Origin: Escarpia spicata
Lineage: Eukaryota; Annelida; Polychaeta; Sabellida; Siboglinidae
Length of the DNA: 64,000 bases
Direction: 5' to 3'
Assembly (NCBI GenBank): GCA_963995525.1
Contig: OZ023207.1
Coordinates: 34,380,792-34,444,791, forward strand
Shown here one piece after another: positions 1-15,706 of the stretch; positions within the stretch are counted from its first letter, which is position 1, and each line of letters opens with the position of its first letter. The position numbers were made by a program, and so were the translations under genes. The notes beneath the pieces were generated by a model. That model saw nothing but the letters and a program-made list of their open reading frames with translations, did no database searches and was not told the origin of the DNA.

Positions 1-235
1 AGACGTTACGCGACTTAATAATGTCGCTTGGTGTTTGTGTAGACACTGCGTCCCAAAGTCGACGCACATCGAGTTGCTGTGCTGTAGGGATATAGCTGCC
101 GTACAGCACCGTATCATGACAAACCTTGCAGATGCCTGCATTAGATTTAGTGTCATTACCGACTATGAGTGACAACTTCGAAACGGTTTGCACCAACAGG
201 GCGGTGTTGGAACTTGGAAGTCGGTCTGTTGTCAT
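1..235 (-). CDS. partial open frame, unknown
   Basis: An open frame on the minus strand starts with ATG at 235 and stays open for 78 codons to the window edge. It contains a short Cys/His stretch (ICKVCHDTVLYG). I recognise no family. The frame is longer than the surrounding AT-rich sequence normally allows, so it may be an exon or part of a repeat-encoded protein. It does not look like the missing C-terminal exon of the GT49 gene. Confidence 0.25.
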   Translation of the reverse strand, partial: MTTDRLPSSNTALLVQTVSKLSLIVGNDTKSNAGICKVCHDTVLYGSYIPTAQQLDVRRLWDAVSTQTPSDIIKSRNV

Positions 236-2851
<2,616 letters not shown>

Positions 2852-3322
2852 CAAGCGGCTAATGTCATTTATTAATCGGTTCCGAATTCTGCCATCCTTT
2901 TCAATTTCAACTTCCAAGGAATTCCAATTCCATAATACATTCAAATATTTATTATTGAATCATATATAGATATATATATATATATAATTTATATATGCAT
3001 AAGTTTATATTTCAATAAGCAATTCCAAAGCATACCATTCCAATTCCATTGATATATAATTAAACAATTCAAGTAACAGTAAATAAATGTCCTCAATTTT
3101 AATTATGTTATCTGTTGTTTGCATGCTTACTCTTGTGCAGTGAGATTGTATTTTCGAAACTGTATTCCTAGCATTGTTTTGCTATTGAGTACAGGCAGGT
3201 ATTTTCAACCATTTCAGTTTATTTCCTAATGCAATGCTGGATTTCTAAAGTGTGCAGCTATGTCAAGCAACTGATACATTATTTTGTAACATCAAATGTT
3301 AACACTGTTGATATCACAACCC

Positions 3323-4298
3323 TTACCTTGTATTTGTGTTTTGGTCAATGGTGGCCAAGTGGAGTCGGGCTATGATGCCTTGACGGCTGAACTTGGGTGC
3401 ATACTTGAGGAAGTGGGCATGTAAGCTCTCCAGTTCACCAGTGTTAACGCACTCCGTAACACTCTCTATATCATACAGTAGGCAACAGTCCAGTATAGCC
3501 TTCTGGACAGTGAAGGCTACTGTACCTTCAATGTTATTTTCACTTCTTGTTGTGTATACGTTGCATGACTGCACTTCCGGTACAACTCTGCGCCTGCTGT
3601 CCATGAATGGAATTCCTGATATGATGGAGGAGCGAGATCCACATATCCTTCATCAAGCGGGGATCACCACCACAAGCTGATGCGCAATACCACAGGTGGT
3701 TGACAATTGCGCCTATCGAAGGGACAACCTCAACTTTCTTGGCAGACAACAACCTTTATTTCTTTCTCCTTCTAATGCTGGGATGTCTGTCTGTGGCAAG
3801 TGTGGTGATCTTCACCCCATGGTCAGTCAGGTTGTCCAAGCAGCGTTTCAAGCCCTCCATTTCCATCCAGTAACTGTTCTTGACCTCTGTGACCCGAAGA
3901 GTTTCTTGAGCAATGATGAGTTGGCTGTCAGTATCCATGATGAAGTAAATACCAAATGTAGCGTTGTGTCCTGGATTGTCATATCTTGCATCGCCTGATG
4001 CGACCACGCTCTGTCCGGCCAGAGCTGGCATGATGGCCTCTGAATGGCATGTCCACATGTCCTCTATTTCTGGCAGTATGTATGCCCGCTGTATGTTGTA
4101 GCACTGGCAGGGTGACAAGGCACATAGGTTCATTAGGTTGACCAAATTGTACATAGTGAATGAATGTCCAGTCAGGAAGAGGACGCTTGGTACCAACAAG
4201 TTACTCTCATAAATGTTACCAATCTTGGGTTGCGAGTGCCACATGAACGAGTGGCCATCAACACATTCTTTGGTCACAACCACTGCAAATCCAGTCAC
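3323..4298 (-). pseudogene. Kolobok-like DDE transposase relic
   Basis: Three minus-strand frames together match a transposase family widespread in animal genomes, Kolobok-like in my reading. In order: GDARYDNPGHNATFG (first catalytic Asp region), VTEVKNSYWMEMEGLKRC, ATDRHPSI (second Asp region), then AIVNHLWYCASACGGD and MWISLLHHIRN, and lastly the CVNTGELESLHAHFLKYAPK and GIIARLHLATIDQN block. Frame changes near 3740 and 3600 break the gene. Sequence upstream on the same strand (to about 4724) could hold the N-terminal region, but I see no clear zinc-finger there. Terminal repeats were not identified. The family match rests on motif memory; a profile search would settle the superfamily. Confidence 0.75.
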
Positions 4299-4724
4299 TG
4301 TGATGCTAGGCTTTGATAAAAGTGGTTTATTGCAGTTTGGTGTTTTAGTAGGTGCAGAAAAGTGAAATTATGTTTTTCTCACATATGACAAACTTTTTCT
4401 CTTTCCCATTAGTGTAAGAACAGCTTGAGTCATCATCAATGATACCGCTGTCACATGCTACAACATATTCTGCATCACTCGCTTCAATGTTTCTCTTCTC
4501 GCTGTTGCAGACAGAAACGTCTGAAGATGGCGATAGTGAGGCTGGGACATCCGAAGGGCGTCTATAGTGACAGAACTGCCATGGTCAGGGTCAGTCGGAG
4601 AAGGCGTGCTAGACTGCGATGGCAACTTTGCATACCCACGGTCATGGTGAATGTTCAATGGAACAACAGTATTGTCAGTATTAACTACTGCATCAACAAA
4701 GTGTCGCACTGGCGACACGACCAC

Positions 4725-6870
4725 TGGCTTCCTTTATGTTTTCACACTACAGTTCGATGGCATGACAGCACTAAAAGTGACATTTGTATTACCATAAGGG
4801 ACGATGTCGTCTCGCGTGCTAAATCCTTCGCTGGATCCTTCGAAGCTTGCGCTCGGTATTAGGCCCTATGGTTGTTTGGATACTTCCGTTATATATTATG
4901 AACAAAATGACACAATTTTGCAAATATTAATTAACATTGGAGCACAAGTGCAATTTATAAGTGACTTTTTCAACGTTTTTTAGTGGATATATGTGTGTTA
5001 TCTTTAATTTTCATGATTAAAATGCATTTGCACTGAAATATGTTTAACATTTGAACTTTATAAATACAAAATATATATTTATTAATCTTTGTGGCTTTTT
5101 CCTGTGACGTTATTTCCTTTTTTCCTTGTTAGGCTTACATTCAAAAGTAAATAAATTATACACAATGTCCTTGTTATTAAAAGCATACATTGGTGTTTGC
5201 AGTCATGCAATCTATATCAGGAAAAAAGTTGGTATGATAGCATGCTTGCTAAATTGTTGCCTCAAAACTGGAGCATCAATTCAGGGTCCATTATTACAAG
5301 CCAATATTTGAGACACATAAATTAGTATTAGGCCTACATGGTGATTGACTTTAGTTGACTGATGTAAACCTATTTACTATGCCAATAACTAATTATATCA
5401 GATATGACTATAGTGTTTTGTTGTATGCTATTGACTGTATAACAAGTATGTTTAAGGATTTAAATACGTGTAATGTCACTTAAATGCGGTTACATTTTAT
5501 AGTATTTGAGCAGTCCAACTTCAATAATATTTGTCTTTAACTATTTCTTTTAAATTAATACATTCCTATGGCAATGCCTACAATACATGATTGACAGGGC
5601 TTTGTCCGGACTGTGACTAATGTTGACTAATAGATGACGACATTATTTCGCAAACCGTTATACTGGCTACGGTAGCTGACATTTATTTTTGTAATTATTT
5701 TGAAGGTTATTCCCCCACCAGCAACTAAGGCGATAACATAGACTCGTAGATGTAGACGTTGCGGTATTCAGACGTAGCAACACGCCGGCACAACTTGCCG
5801 TAAACTAAATCGGCGGATTACAAGCACTCATTATTCCCAATTATATCATAGTATTCACACGTATTTGTACTTTATCACATTCACATTTCTTATTACATTT
5901 CAATTTTGCATACGTCATATTTATATATATGCAGACTTTGAACTAGAACTGTGGGACTATATAGTGGTCGTAATGATACCTAACGGAACTCGTTAGTGCC
6001 GAGTCACCTTGGCAACAACAAGCTGGTTTCGGCTTGTCATTTCCTACGCGCCGCTTCACCCTCCAAATAAGGCAATAATGTCGAGCTTCCAGGTCGATTT
6101 CGTTTAATTTTACTTCATCGGTGCATAGTTATATGTAAACAAATCGACTGAAGGTGGACCTGCGACTTTAACCAAGAATTATGTTTCGACGTTCAATGTC
6201 TTTTTATGCTCGTCACTTTCGTATTTAGGCTTGCAATCGGCGTTTGAAAGTGACCACCGCAGACTTTTACCAATCTTGCCGCCGGCGAACACGTCAAATT
6301 CATCATCTATAACTTGTTTTTTTTTCTGTTGGAATCCTTCTGTGGAAGTATGTGAAAAGTTGCTTACTAACACGTATAGTATATCTAGTAGCCACGCAGT
6401 GCATTAAATTGTTCTGTTTTTATGTGTTTGTATGCGTTTCGTCGGTTTTTCTGAGAGCTATGCTGCGTCGCCTATCGAATTGCTGTATACAGCTTTGGGA
6501 GACATCTCGCCAATCAAACCGGATGTACAATCATCACAAGCTCCTGGAGCATGATGGCGGCGCCCTGTGCCGATAGTAGCTACGTTAATTTTTTTTTTTT
6601 AAATATACCGTGACGCTGTACTTGTCAAATCATGGTGACATGTACTGTAAATGGTATGTTCTTATGTTTGGGCTGTGGTTGTTCAATCGTTTCATTTCCC
6701 CTTTAAGCACCCACGCGCACGCTTCGACTCGGCACAGGTAAAAGTTCAACAAGAAAGAAGCTAACCCACAAAACCGCATATTTCCAGCTCTATCCCGTTG
6801 TCCCACCAACTCGTATATACGTTTCCCCATCACTTGTCTCATAACTGTTAACCGATGACGAAGGCAACTA
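4725..6870. other. AT-rich sequence, nothing recognised
   Basis: I see no gene, RNA or clear repeat family in this stretch. It lies between the transposase relic and AT microsatellites, downstream of the last GT49 exon found. Confidence 0.4.
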
Positions 6871-6872
6871 AC

Positions 6873-6915
6873 TAATATATATATATATATATATATATAC
6901 ATACGCTCACACACA

Positions 6916-6948
<33 letters not shown>

Positions 6949-6955
6949 TTAGTAG
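6873..6955. repeat. (TA)n microsatellites
   Basis: Two runs of TA dinucleotide (about 6873-6899 and 6918-6950) separated by a short spacer. Confidence 0.9.
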
Positions 6956-7749
6956 ACTACTACTGAAATAGATTAGGAAGTAATATAATGTGTTTTAATT
7001 AATAACAACGCACACAAGAAAGACAAAAATATGTACAGTGTGCCATGAGTATATTCGCCAGTTGCTTTTGGACGCACACACAACAGGCCAAATTAACCAA
7101 TATATATATCGGTGCCGTAATTAGAACCAGCATTTGCGGTCTTGATGTGTTAGAAACGTGTTGCTTCCTATAAACGAAAACAATTGATACGTAATTTGGC
7201 AAGAAATGTAATGTTTGCAAACACAATTTGGTGACACGATCACCAGTTTTTGAAAATCTGAAAGGGTGTGCAATTTTAGGTTTTGGTAACCCTGAAAGTG
7301 GTGCAACTAAAGGTTTTTGGTAAACCTCATCCTCCGAATATTCATCAAATTGCAACACCAAAGCATGTATTGGCCGTAACTTCAAGGACATTGTGTTTAC
7401 GGCTTACTCTTAATACGTTATGGTATAAACTGTCATTACAACTTACATGTTGCATTCATAGCCATTAGTTATATCGTCGTGTGAAAAGTAATTGTTAACA
7501 AAAACAATTCATACAGCTGAATGAACTGAGAGTAACCTTTCTTGCTTTTATCAACACGATGTTAGTGAGACGGTAACTACAATGTCATGATTGTTGTGGG
7601 TAAGTGCTCTATTTGTCTCCGTTCCTGCAGGGAAAATATCTCCCAGGGCCATGTTTTCAGTGGTAGAGTATTGGCAAACAGTGTGTACTATGCACGCATT
7701 TTGGCCACAAGTATACATGCATAAATTGTACCAATAACAAAGTACTCAC

Positions 7750-7877
7750 CCCATGGCAAATAGTTCTGCCAAATGTGATGCCTTGTCAAAGAATCGACTA
7801 ACCAAATATGGCCAATATTTGGGTGTTAACGTTTTCTCCACGACCACGTAAGGTTCGTAGTGTTCTTTCCATGTGAC
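7750..7877 (-). CDS. GT49 (LARGE/B4GAT1-like) exon, C-terminal part of catalytic domain
   Basis: This minus-strand exon is bounded by an acceptor ending TGCAG (just above 7877) and a donor GTGAGT (7744-7749). It is 128 nt, starts in phase 0 and ends in phase 2. The product contains the GT49 signature HYEPYVVVEK, equivalent to the conserved 'EPYVVV' strand of LARGE glycosyltransferases, then a block in the position of the F-x-N-K-x-x-H-x-x-E-L motif (here FFDKASHLAEL). LARGE and B4GAT1 are Golgi enzymes that build the matriglycan-type sugar chain on dystroglycan; specificity cannot be assigned here. The next exon, expected to carry the family's C-terminal His-rich segment, was not found to the left and probably lies outside the window. 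Confidence 0.85.
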
Positions 7878-7885
7878 CTGCATTT

Positions 7886-7926
7886 ATGAACATAATGTCA
7901 GATATATATGTATATATATATATACA

Positions 7927-7989
<63 letters not shown>

Positions 7990-9420
7990 CTTATACGTTA
8001 TACCTTATGCTTATCTTTCTTACTATGCACTATACCTTGTACGTTATAGATCACAACTATACACATTACCGTATACATTATACCTTATAGTTATACCTTA
8101 TGCACTATACATTATACATTGTACCTTATACCTTTTATACTTATGTCGTACCCATTATGCACAATACTTTATACATTATACCCAGTATACCTTGCACACT
8201 GTATACAATACCGTATACATTACAACCTATAGTTATACCTTATGCACTATACATTATACGTACCTTACCCTTATACAGAGGACATTATACCTTATATTAT
8301 AGCTTACACATTATTCAATATATCTTATACATTACACCTTTAACACTCTACGCTATAACTTATGTATTATACCTTATACTTATGTCTTACCCACTATGCA
8401 TTATATATTATATTTTACACTTATGTCATACCCTCTCGGCACTATGCCTTATAATTTGTACTTATATCTTACCTACTATGCACTGTACCTTATGAATTCT
8501 ACCTTATACTTATATATTGCCTAATATGCACCATACCTTCTACCTTATAGCTTAAACACTATACACGATACATTATGACTTATAGTTATACCTGATGCAC
8601 TACATATTATATTTTGTGTCTTATACCTTATATAATTGTCTTACACACTATACACAATACTTTATACATTATGCCTTATAGTTATACCTGATACACTATA
8701 TATTATACTTTGTGCCTTATGCCTTATATAATTATGTCTTACACATTATGCACTATACCGTATTCTAATAGTATATAATGTATAAGTTTTAAGTATAAGG
8801 TGTAGTGTGTTGTGTGTAAGTTGTAAGGTACAAATTATAATGTATACTGTACAAGTTATAACTATAATGTATATGTGTAAGGTTTTGTGTATAGGGTGTA
8901 AGCGGTACAATGATTAATTAATAGTAGGGAAGACATAAGTACATTTGTAACACTGTATGCTATAACTTATGTATTATACCTTATACCTGATAATTATGTC
9001 TTACCCACTATGCAATATACTTTATACCTCACATATATGTCACACCCACTATGCACTGCACTTTATAACTTGTACTTATGTCTTACTCACTATGCACTAT
9101 ATTTTATACGTTATAGCTTACACACTATACACAATACCTTATACCTTATAAAATTATACCTTATGCACTATATATTATAGTTTGTAACTTATACGTTATA
9201 TACAGTACACTATACCTTATACTTATAGATTATACATTATACAGTATACCTTATACCAAATGCCTATAACAAATGCATTATTCCTTATACCATATACTTA
9301 TGTCTTATTCACTATGCACTGTACTTTCTACCTTATACTTATGTCTTACCCTGTATGCACTATACCTTGTACCTTATAGCTTACATGCTATACACAATGC
9401 CTGATACATTATACCGTACA
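7886..9420. repeat. TATAC/CACTATGCA-type minisatellite array
   Basis: After a (TA)n start (about 7900-7990) comes a degenerate array built on CTTATAC/CATTATAC words. A clearer unit of about 40 bp contains TTATGTCTTACCCACTATG, for example near 8379, 8419 and 8460; 9000, 9040 and 9077; and 9300 and 9340. A block at about 8765-8930 carries the same words in reverse complement (TATAATGTATAAG). The array begins just upstream of the GT49 exon at 7750-7877 and lies in the intron. Confidence 0.85.
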
Positions 9421-9424
9421 GTTT

Positions 9425-9615
9425 CTTTCAAACTTGGTATATTGACATTTTTTAAAGTTGGTACTTAGAATTTGTTTTTCAAACTTGGTACATGGAAAAT
9501 TTGGTATTTAGCAATTTTTTTCGGTACTTAAGAATTTATTCAAAATTGGTACTTAGAACTTTTTGGTATTTAGCATATTTTTTCAAAGTCGGAACTTAGA
9601 ATATTTTTCATCATG
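9425..9615 (+). repeat. short degenerate tandem repeat
   Basis: About five copies of a roughly 30-45 bp unit with the core TTTTTCAAACTTGGTACTTAG. Copies are diverged and the spacing is irregular. Confidence 0.7.
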
Positions 9616-11349
9616 GCCGAGGAGTTTCGATTCTGGGTGTGTTTTCAAAATAGATGGCACCAACATGTAACGGAGTACTCCAGTTATGCACTAAGGGACG
9701 TCGGAAGTGTCGTCGTACTGGAAGTCACGTGACTGTCATGTCCAGATCTACGGTTCCCCCTTTCCGAAAGTGTTAAAGGTATAATGTATAAGGTATATTG
9801 TACAATTTTTAAGACGGGGTCTCTCGGCATTGTATCGCGCAATTCCTTGTGGCGTAAGTTGGGGAGACGCTACGAGATATAGGCGCTCACCTACTCGAAG
9901 CTTGACCTTTGACCTTGATTTTAACATTTGATTATGACCTTATTGGCAAATTGCGAATCATTATCTGTCAATAAAAAATGGAAAAACCCTTTGATCTTTT
10001 GAATCATTTCCAGTGCCATTAGCCATCGTATACTATTCATATATATTGAATGCCAAAATCACCACATTCCCTGTACATTTCTATAACTTGTACAATTTCG
10101 TGTACAAGCAATACTTTGAGCTTTCAAATACACTTCCCTAGTGCAAATACTTTTTTTGTTAGTCACGTACATTAAGTGGGTGCTATTTTCGGGAATTATG
10201 GAACTAATTATGTGGTGTAGGGTATAATTTAATATTTACGCCAAAGATAAATTTGAGAGCTTCTACTGTTTGTGTCCAATATTGCCTGTACATATACGTT
10301 TTGACTTAAATCGTCTTATACTAGTTTAAATCGATTGTAACTAGAGATTACATGGCATGGTTTGAAATACACTGCCATCATTGAAATGTTGCGTGAATAT
10401 AACTGAGACATTCACGTATTTTGTGTTTTAGTTTAAATTGACCGCATCCTGGTTTCTTTGAGTGCATATGTTCAAAACGAATTGTGCACATGCGTCAGTT
10501 CGCAGGAACATAGGTTACTTCGCTATGTTATTTTTCTTTTTATGGCGTTTGCTTCACCAGCGCTTGAGTCGTTCTCTCTGCTTGCGTTCTATTTATAACA
10601 TAAGTGTGCGCAACTGTAGCGGCAACCCCAACCCACTCGCACACCTTTTAACATCAGAATTGTTCCGTCGCGACGCCAACTTCGATTATGAAGATCACAC
10701 ATAAATGTTCCAACTATTGTGTTCACAATACCAACTTTTCCTAACAAACGGATTCGTATTTATTACAAAAGAAGTGTTTTAATGAGTCGCGCACACATTT
10801 CAACATACTGCGCTGATAGCTACACCGAAAATGACCCGGGTAACTCGGCCAACCCGTTCGCGACCCCTCGCGGTACACCTTGTTTGCGTCATATTCGCCT
10901 CTATATACATGTAAATGCCGTCGCGCGCACAGAAACGCTCTCCAGTGCAAACCCAAACCAACGGCGCTGACAGTCTCTGCAGGACGTAGACAGTGTGCAT
11001 CGCTCGACGATATAACGTTTTGGTGAGTAACTTATACACTTCATGGAATACACTGTTAAGTAACTGCGTTTATTATGTAAAAAATGCAATTTATGTGATC
11101 TCAGCAAGGGAATGGTACACTCGTGTAGCTGAACATAATTATGTCTTCATTATGCTCCCGTTCATTGCTCGTAAAAGTATCGGGGTACGACGTTTTGTGA
11201 TAATGTGAATTGCAACCCGTCTTCAGGTTCAGACGTTTCTGGGTAGGTATTCTCAAGGTATTCATCACGTCATGAGAGGGCTGATCCGACAACCATGGTT
11301 GCCCTCTCCGTTCCGCATTCGTGAACAGTGTAGTTCAGGAAAGGCAACA
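9616..11349. other. no gene; right part may hold a gypsy 5' LTR
   Basis: No coding sequence was recognised. The last several hundred bases lead directly into a primer-binding-site-like sequence at 11350, so the 5' LTR of the Ty3/gypsy relic should end here (...CA at 11349). I could not fix its left border. Confidence 0.4.
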
Positions 11350-13450
11350 TGGTGTCAGTGCGGACGGCTAAATGACAGACTTGATCTGAATCGCAGCAAT
11401 GACATTGCGAAAAGAGTAAATGCGGAAAAGAGTAACTGAGAAAGAGTAATTGCAAGGAGTAATAAAAAAGAGGGAAACTCCAGAACGGTCTACCACGAAA
11501 ACGACTATATGATAATTCATGACGATCAGACAAAAGAAGAGGTATATATTAACGCCAGACAAAGGCAACACGGACAAAAGAAGACGCTCTACGGCGACTC
11601 GGATTAAATAACATGCGTTACGATGACCCAAAAGAAAGAAGAGATGTCGTGACAACTCAGAAGAAATCAATATGGCTACCAAACAAGTACCGCTAATGGA
11701 CTTCGCTGGTAATATAAGCGAAAACTGAGCTCGGTGGAGATAACTGATGGAACTCATGTTAGCTGGTCCGGACTGAAACAAGTGGTCCGAGAACCATGAA
11801 ACGTCCCAGTTCCTCATCTGCAAGCGAGGAAGAGTCACAGCCTGGGTGTCAAGCAATGAAATGTCGGCAGCTGACAGTAAGAAGGCATCAGAGCTACTAA
11901 AAAAATTAAAGGCACGTTGTGCCTCTACAAAGAACACTACTTTATCGAGAAAGCTGTTTTACGAAAGCAGAGGACAACCTGGTGAAACGGTAGAAACTGG
12001 ATGACGCAGCTGCACTTCATCGCCGCAGATTGCAAGTTCCACGTTCAAGACGAGATGCCGCGTGGCATGCTCTTCCTAAGCTCTGCAAACAAATATATGC
12101 AAGAGAGACTACTGTTGACGGACGACTTGATCAATCGCAGTCTCTGCAGATCGCCAAGGCTTACGAGACCTACACCGAATAAATGAAGCTGGTATCAAGC
12201 CTTGACGTTGACTTTTGACAGCCAACGAAACTAAAAATGCCAACTGCAACAAGCCAACGCTCCCTCACGACATATCTCTACAAAAAGGACTGATGGAATT
12301 TGAAGACACAATCTCGGTGACGATGCGTGCAATAAGTGCGGGAGAAGTCATGCGGCTAGGAAAACTTGCCCTACACCGGGAATAACTTGTAACCATTGCG
12401 GGAAAATGAAGCACTTGCACAATGGGCATGATATGCCATTCGACAGTTTCCAGACCAGGTGCAGCTGTACGACAGAAGAGACCTACGCGGCAAGTGCATG
12501 TAATCGACTACCCGACTACTATGCAGCGAGCCAAGTCGGGCACGACAACATACCCATGAACTTCAAGATGGACATTGGAGCCGAGATCAACGTGCTTCCC
12601 ATCACAGTATTTGACAACCTTGCTGAAGGTCGCACTAAGCGCTTGATGCCGACCTGACTCAGACTGACAGGATACGGTTGATTCGAGGTACCCACCACAG
12701 GCACTTGCAAGATTGAGGGCAACCTCAAGAGAAAAACGCATTCCCTTGAGTTCTTCATTGCGACTCATATCATCGATCGATTTTGACCAATGCAGAGCAA
12801 AGGGACTGGTGCGAATTGAAGATCGCATGCTGAATATGACCCAGGCCGATGTGGCCACAGTGAAAGTGGAACGTCTCCCCGAGAACGTCCCCGTGGACAT
12901 TGCTGAAAAGTACCCAGAGCTATTCCATGGCGGTTGGAGAAATGTCGGCTGACTCCACAATGCAGACCAAACCAGAATAATGTGCCTCGTGATACACATA
13001 CGCTTGCTTGTATCATTCGCTTATCGGGATCGCCTGAACGCCGAGCTAGACAAAGATCGTGGAAAAAGAAGAACTGATCGTTAAGTATTTGCTTAGATCT
13101 TCGCGACCTCAAACGCGAGCACTAGTCTTGCCCGCCCGTTGAAGACGTCGCAGCCAAGTTGCATTGCGAACATGTGATTATTTTGCCAGACGCATAAAAC
13201 GGCTATTGGAATGAGAAACTGGCAAAGAAAAGCTTACTTCTAACCACATCCATCGGACGCTACCGGTTTACCCGACTGCCGATTGGAGTGAACTCTGAAC
13301 AAAAGGTCTTCCATAAGGAAATCGATCCGACGATCAGACTTAATCCAGAGCAGTGTGTCTTCCGAACCAATCAAGTCGCCTACTTCGGACACATACTGTC
13401 CGCCGAAGACTATGACCGGACTCGGAGCATTCATAAAATGTTGAAATAAT
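11350..13450 (+). mobile_element. Ty3/gypsy LTR retrotransposon relic (PBS, gag, protease, partial RT)
   Basis: A primer-binding-site-like sequence, TGGTGTCAGTGCGG, follows a CA dinucleotide at 11349. A gag-like frame starts near 11672 (MATKQVPLMDFAG) and includes the GQPGETVENWM region typical of gypsy gag. A zinc knuckle follows at about 12325-12420 (CNKCGRSHAARKTCP, then CNHCGKMKH). The protease region has DIGAEINVLP near 12570, where the usual D-T/S-G is altered to D-I-G. Reverse-transcriptase pieces include TSIGRYRFTRLPIGVN (about 13245-13290) and VAYFGHILSAEDYD (about 13377-13420). Many stops and frame changes show it is dead. RNase H, integrase and a 3' LTR are missing, so the copy ends inside RT. 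Confidence 0.85.
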
Positions 13451-14365
13451 CTCAAACTTTAGATCGGTAAAATACATGTAGTGAAAGGAACATTTAAATG
13501 AATAAGATACATAAATATACACCAACGTTGCATACTTAATGGGGGAGATATTATTGTCATTATTTTTTTCTGTACATAACGCAAATAACGGCTTTAACGT
13601 GTTGTCGTACTTCATTCAAATAAACGTTGTTTCAAACAATTTGTTTCCACAAATTAATTAAATAAATGATATATATTTAGCATATGAATATCATACGGAA
13701 AACTTTGCTATGGTGAAACGATTTTCCTACTGCATACACCGATATTGAGAAACACTATTATGTATACTGTCTAGTCTATTTCCACTGAGCATAAATGGAA
13801 TATGTTGTTTTCTTCAAATTCTAAAGATACGTTTTGCTTATGTAATTGATATTCGAAATCAGAACCAGTTATTTATTAAATGATGTCCATTCAACGTGTT
13901 AGCAAATTTAGCAAATTATTGTTTAGTTAAATTCTTCCGAATTAAAAAAATAAACCATTTCGCAGCACACGAATTTTACCAACTTTTTCGTCATAGGCAT
14001 GACGGAGTTCATTTGATCCTATTATGGGCTGATAACAAGTATAATGTGAGTTTTAGAAAATATCGAAGGACAACTGAAACTGGTAGGTAGAAGAAACCGT
14101 TCTGGTGTACACACAAACGCAACAAAATATATATCGCTATATTCGTTCGGACTTTACGACGTAAATTTTAGTCAGAGTCGACGCGCGCGCATCTTTGTTG
14201 ACTGATTACGTGGTACGCTCTAAACAGATAAGATGGAATGTACCTTTAAGACTCTATGTGTTTTACGTTATATTCGAGGGTCGTAGATTAATCTCTGAAA
14301 GTTTGTCGACAGAGGAGCTAACCGACTAAGAAGAAACTTTACACTTGCTCGAGTATTACAAAGAC
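13451..14365. other. AT-rich sequence, nothing recognised
   Basis: No gene or repeat family was recognised. Confidence 0.4.
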
Positions 14366-14600
14366 CGCGATACACTGGCACTTTTCGACCAACCAGTCCA
14401 GATCAAACCACGTCAGACCGACAACGACTAGCCCCGACTATTACTGACTTAGTGGACAGTTTTCAAGTTTACGTGATTATGACGTCATGTCGGTTTCGAG
14501 TATAACTCTGTCGATGTTCGTCGGTGTAGTGGTAGATCGAGTCTAGTATTGTTTAATGTTGTCTGGTTTGGTCGGGTGAAAAGTGCCAGTGCATCCCGAC
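14366..14600. mobile_element. MITE-like inverted-repeat element
   Basis: The left end reads GATACACTGGCACTTTTCG and the right end, in reverse complement, GATGCACTGGCACTTTTCA. Similarity continues about 40 bp inward through the CCAACCAG / CCAAACCAG blocks. The element is about 235 bp with no coding capacity. A target duplication was not clear. Confidence 0.55.
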
Positions 14601-14999
14601 CTAGTCCCCTACCTTGCGTTGCTTAAATTAACTAAGCGATTAAATATAACAATACAACATATGTTGACCAATGACTTCTCACAGTCACGTCTACCAATGT
14701 GCCCGCACAACAAATGCTTGACATAAGCTTCTACTCACATTGTACGGCTTCGTCGCTTTCATCCACACATGGTAGTGAGTTGGTTCATGGCCAGCGGTTG
14801 CCACTTCTTTGCCATTGTTTGTTTTAAAGCTAAAATAGTAGATATATAGTTGTTATATACCATTGTTTTCATCATATAATCGGCATATGTCATATGTTAT
14901 AATGGTCATTAGCTAATGCTACAATTTGAGTAAAGAGGTTCACAGAGTGGATGGTTCAAATGAGCATAGAGAAAGGTGAAGCAACATAGTGAAGGCAAC

Positions 15000-15295
15000 A
15001 TCAGTAAGAAGACGGTGAAAAAAGACGAGAGCAAGGGCATGGTGGTAATGTATATGTCCAATGATTATCTGAAATCACATTACGGATCATGAAGATATAA
15101 AGCAACGAAGCTTCACAACAGCTTAACTTCACTGGTAAGACCGATAGACAAAGTGAAACCACAGAACATATGTGAACGTGTGTACGCAATAGTGTGTAAG
15201 AACTGAAAAGCCACATACATGGGGGAAACAAAACCTTCATTAGGAACACGCATCAAATAACACAAAGAAGACGTTGTGAGAAAGCATAAACAAAA
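15000..15295 (+). pseudogene. Penelope-like element fragment with GIY-YIG nuclease domain
   Basis: The plus-strand frame near 15170-15290 reads VYAIVCKN, then (after a stop) KATYMGETKPSLGTRIK and HKEDVVRK. This is the layout of the GIY-YIG endonuclease domain (V-Y-x-I-x-C ... T-Y-x-G-E-T-x-R-S-L-x-x-R-I-x-x-H) found at the C-terminus of Penelope-like retroelements. Two in-frame stops are present. Upstream to about 15000 the same frame is compatible with the linker of such elements but has further stops. Confidence 0.65.
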
Positions 15296-15302
15296 AAACC
15301 CG

Positions 15303-15372
15303 GTGTAGGACGCTCAAAACAATACCCCGCTGAAAACATTACTGTAGTATTTTGAGCGTACCCTATTCTATA
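15303..15372. repeat. dispersed palindromic repeat, copy 1
   Basis: The copy contains GGTGTAGGACGCTCAAAACA followed by CCCCGCTGAAAACATTAC and GTAGTATTTTGAGCGTACCC. The second half is an inverted echo of the first, so it can fold. Related copies lie at 33616-33735 and 45822-46010. Confidence 0.75.
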
Positions 15373-15599
15373 TTTATGATATTCATGAACTATTTATTTA
15401 TTTGATTTTATACTGCTATATTTTAGTGATTAACTTATGCATTGTAAGTTATTAATTATATTGTACTGTGTGTATTTTAAGATAACATCTTACTACCATA
15501 TTCCAAATATTTTGTTCCCTTTTACTGAATTTATTTATTAATATTGTTATTACTATTTTATGGCACAATGTTTAGTTTAACTGACTGTGTAAGTACTAA

Positions 15600-15700
15600 T
15601 ATTTTTGTTTAATGATCATGACGCATGGTGTATTGTAAAGCGCCACGAACACTTGTGGATCTGGCGCTATAACAAATTAAATATATTATTATTATTATTA
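15600..15700 (+). repeat. LINE/SINE-type 3' tail ending in (ATT)n
   Basis: The stretch TGTAAAGCGCCACGAACACT...GGCGCTATAACAAATTAAAT followed by (ATT)n resembles the 3' end of CR1/L2-type LINEs or of SINEs that copy such tails. The Polinton is inserted immediately after this tail. Confidence 0.55.
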
Positions 15701-15706
15701 AATGTC
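15701..15706. repeat. Polinton target-site duplication, left
   Basis: AATGTC directly precedes the left inverted repeat and is repeated exactly after the right one at 31645-31650. Six base pairs is the expected size for Polinton integrase. Confidence 0.95.

Noticed and set aside
7886..9420. CRISPR-like or coding interpretation of the TATAC array
   Set aside because: Eukaryotic context, degenerate units without unique spacers; Tyr/Leu-rich frames are repeat translations.
11368..11937. 189-aa minus-strand open frame
   Set aside because: It lies antisense to the gypsy gag region and has no recognisable domain.
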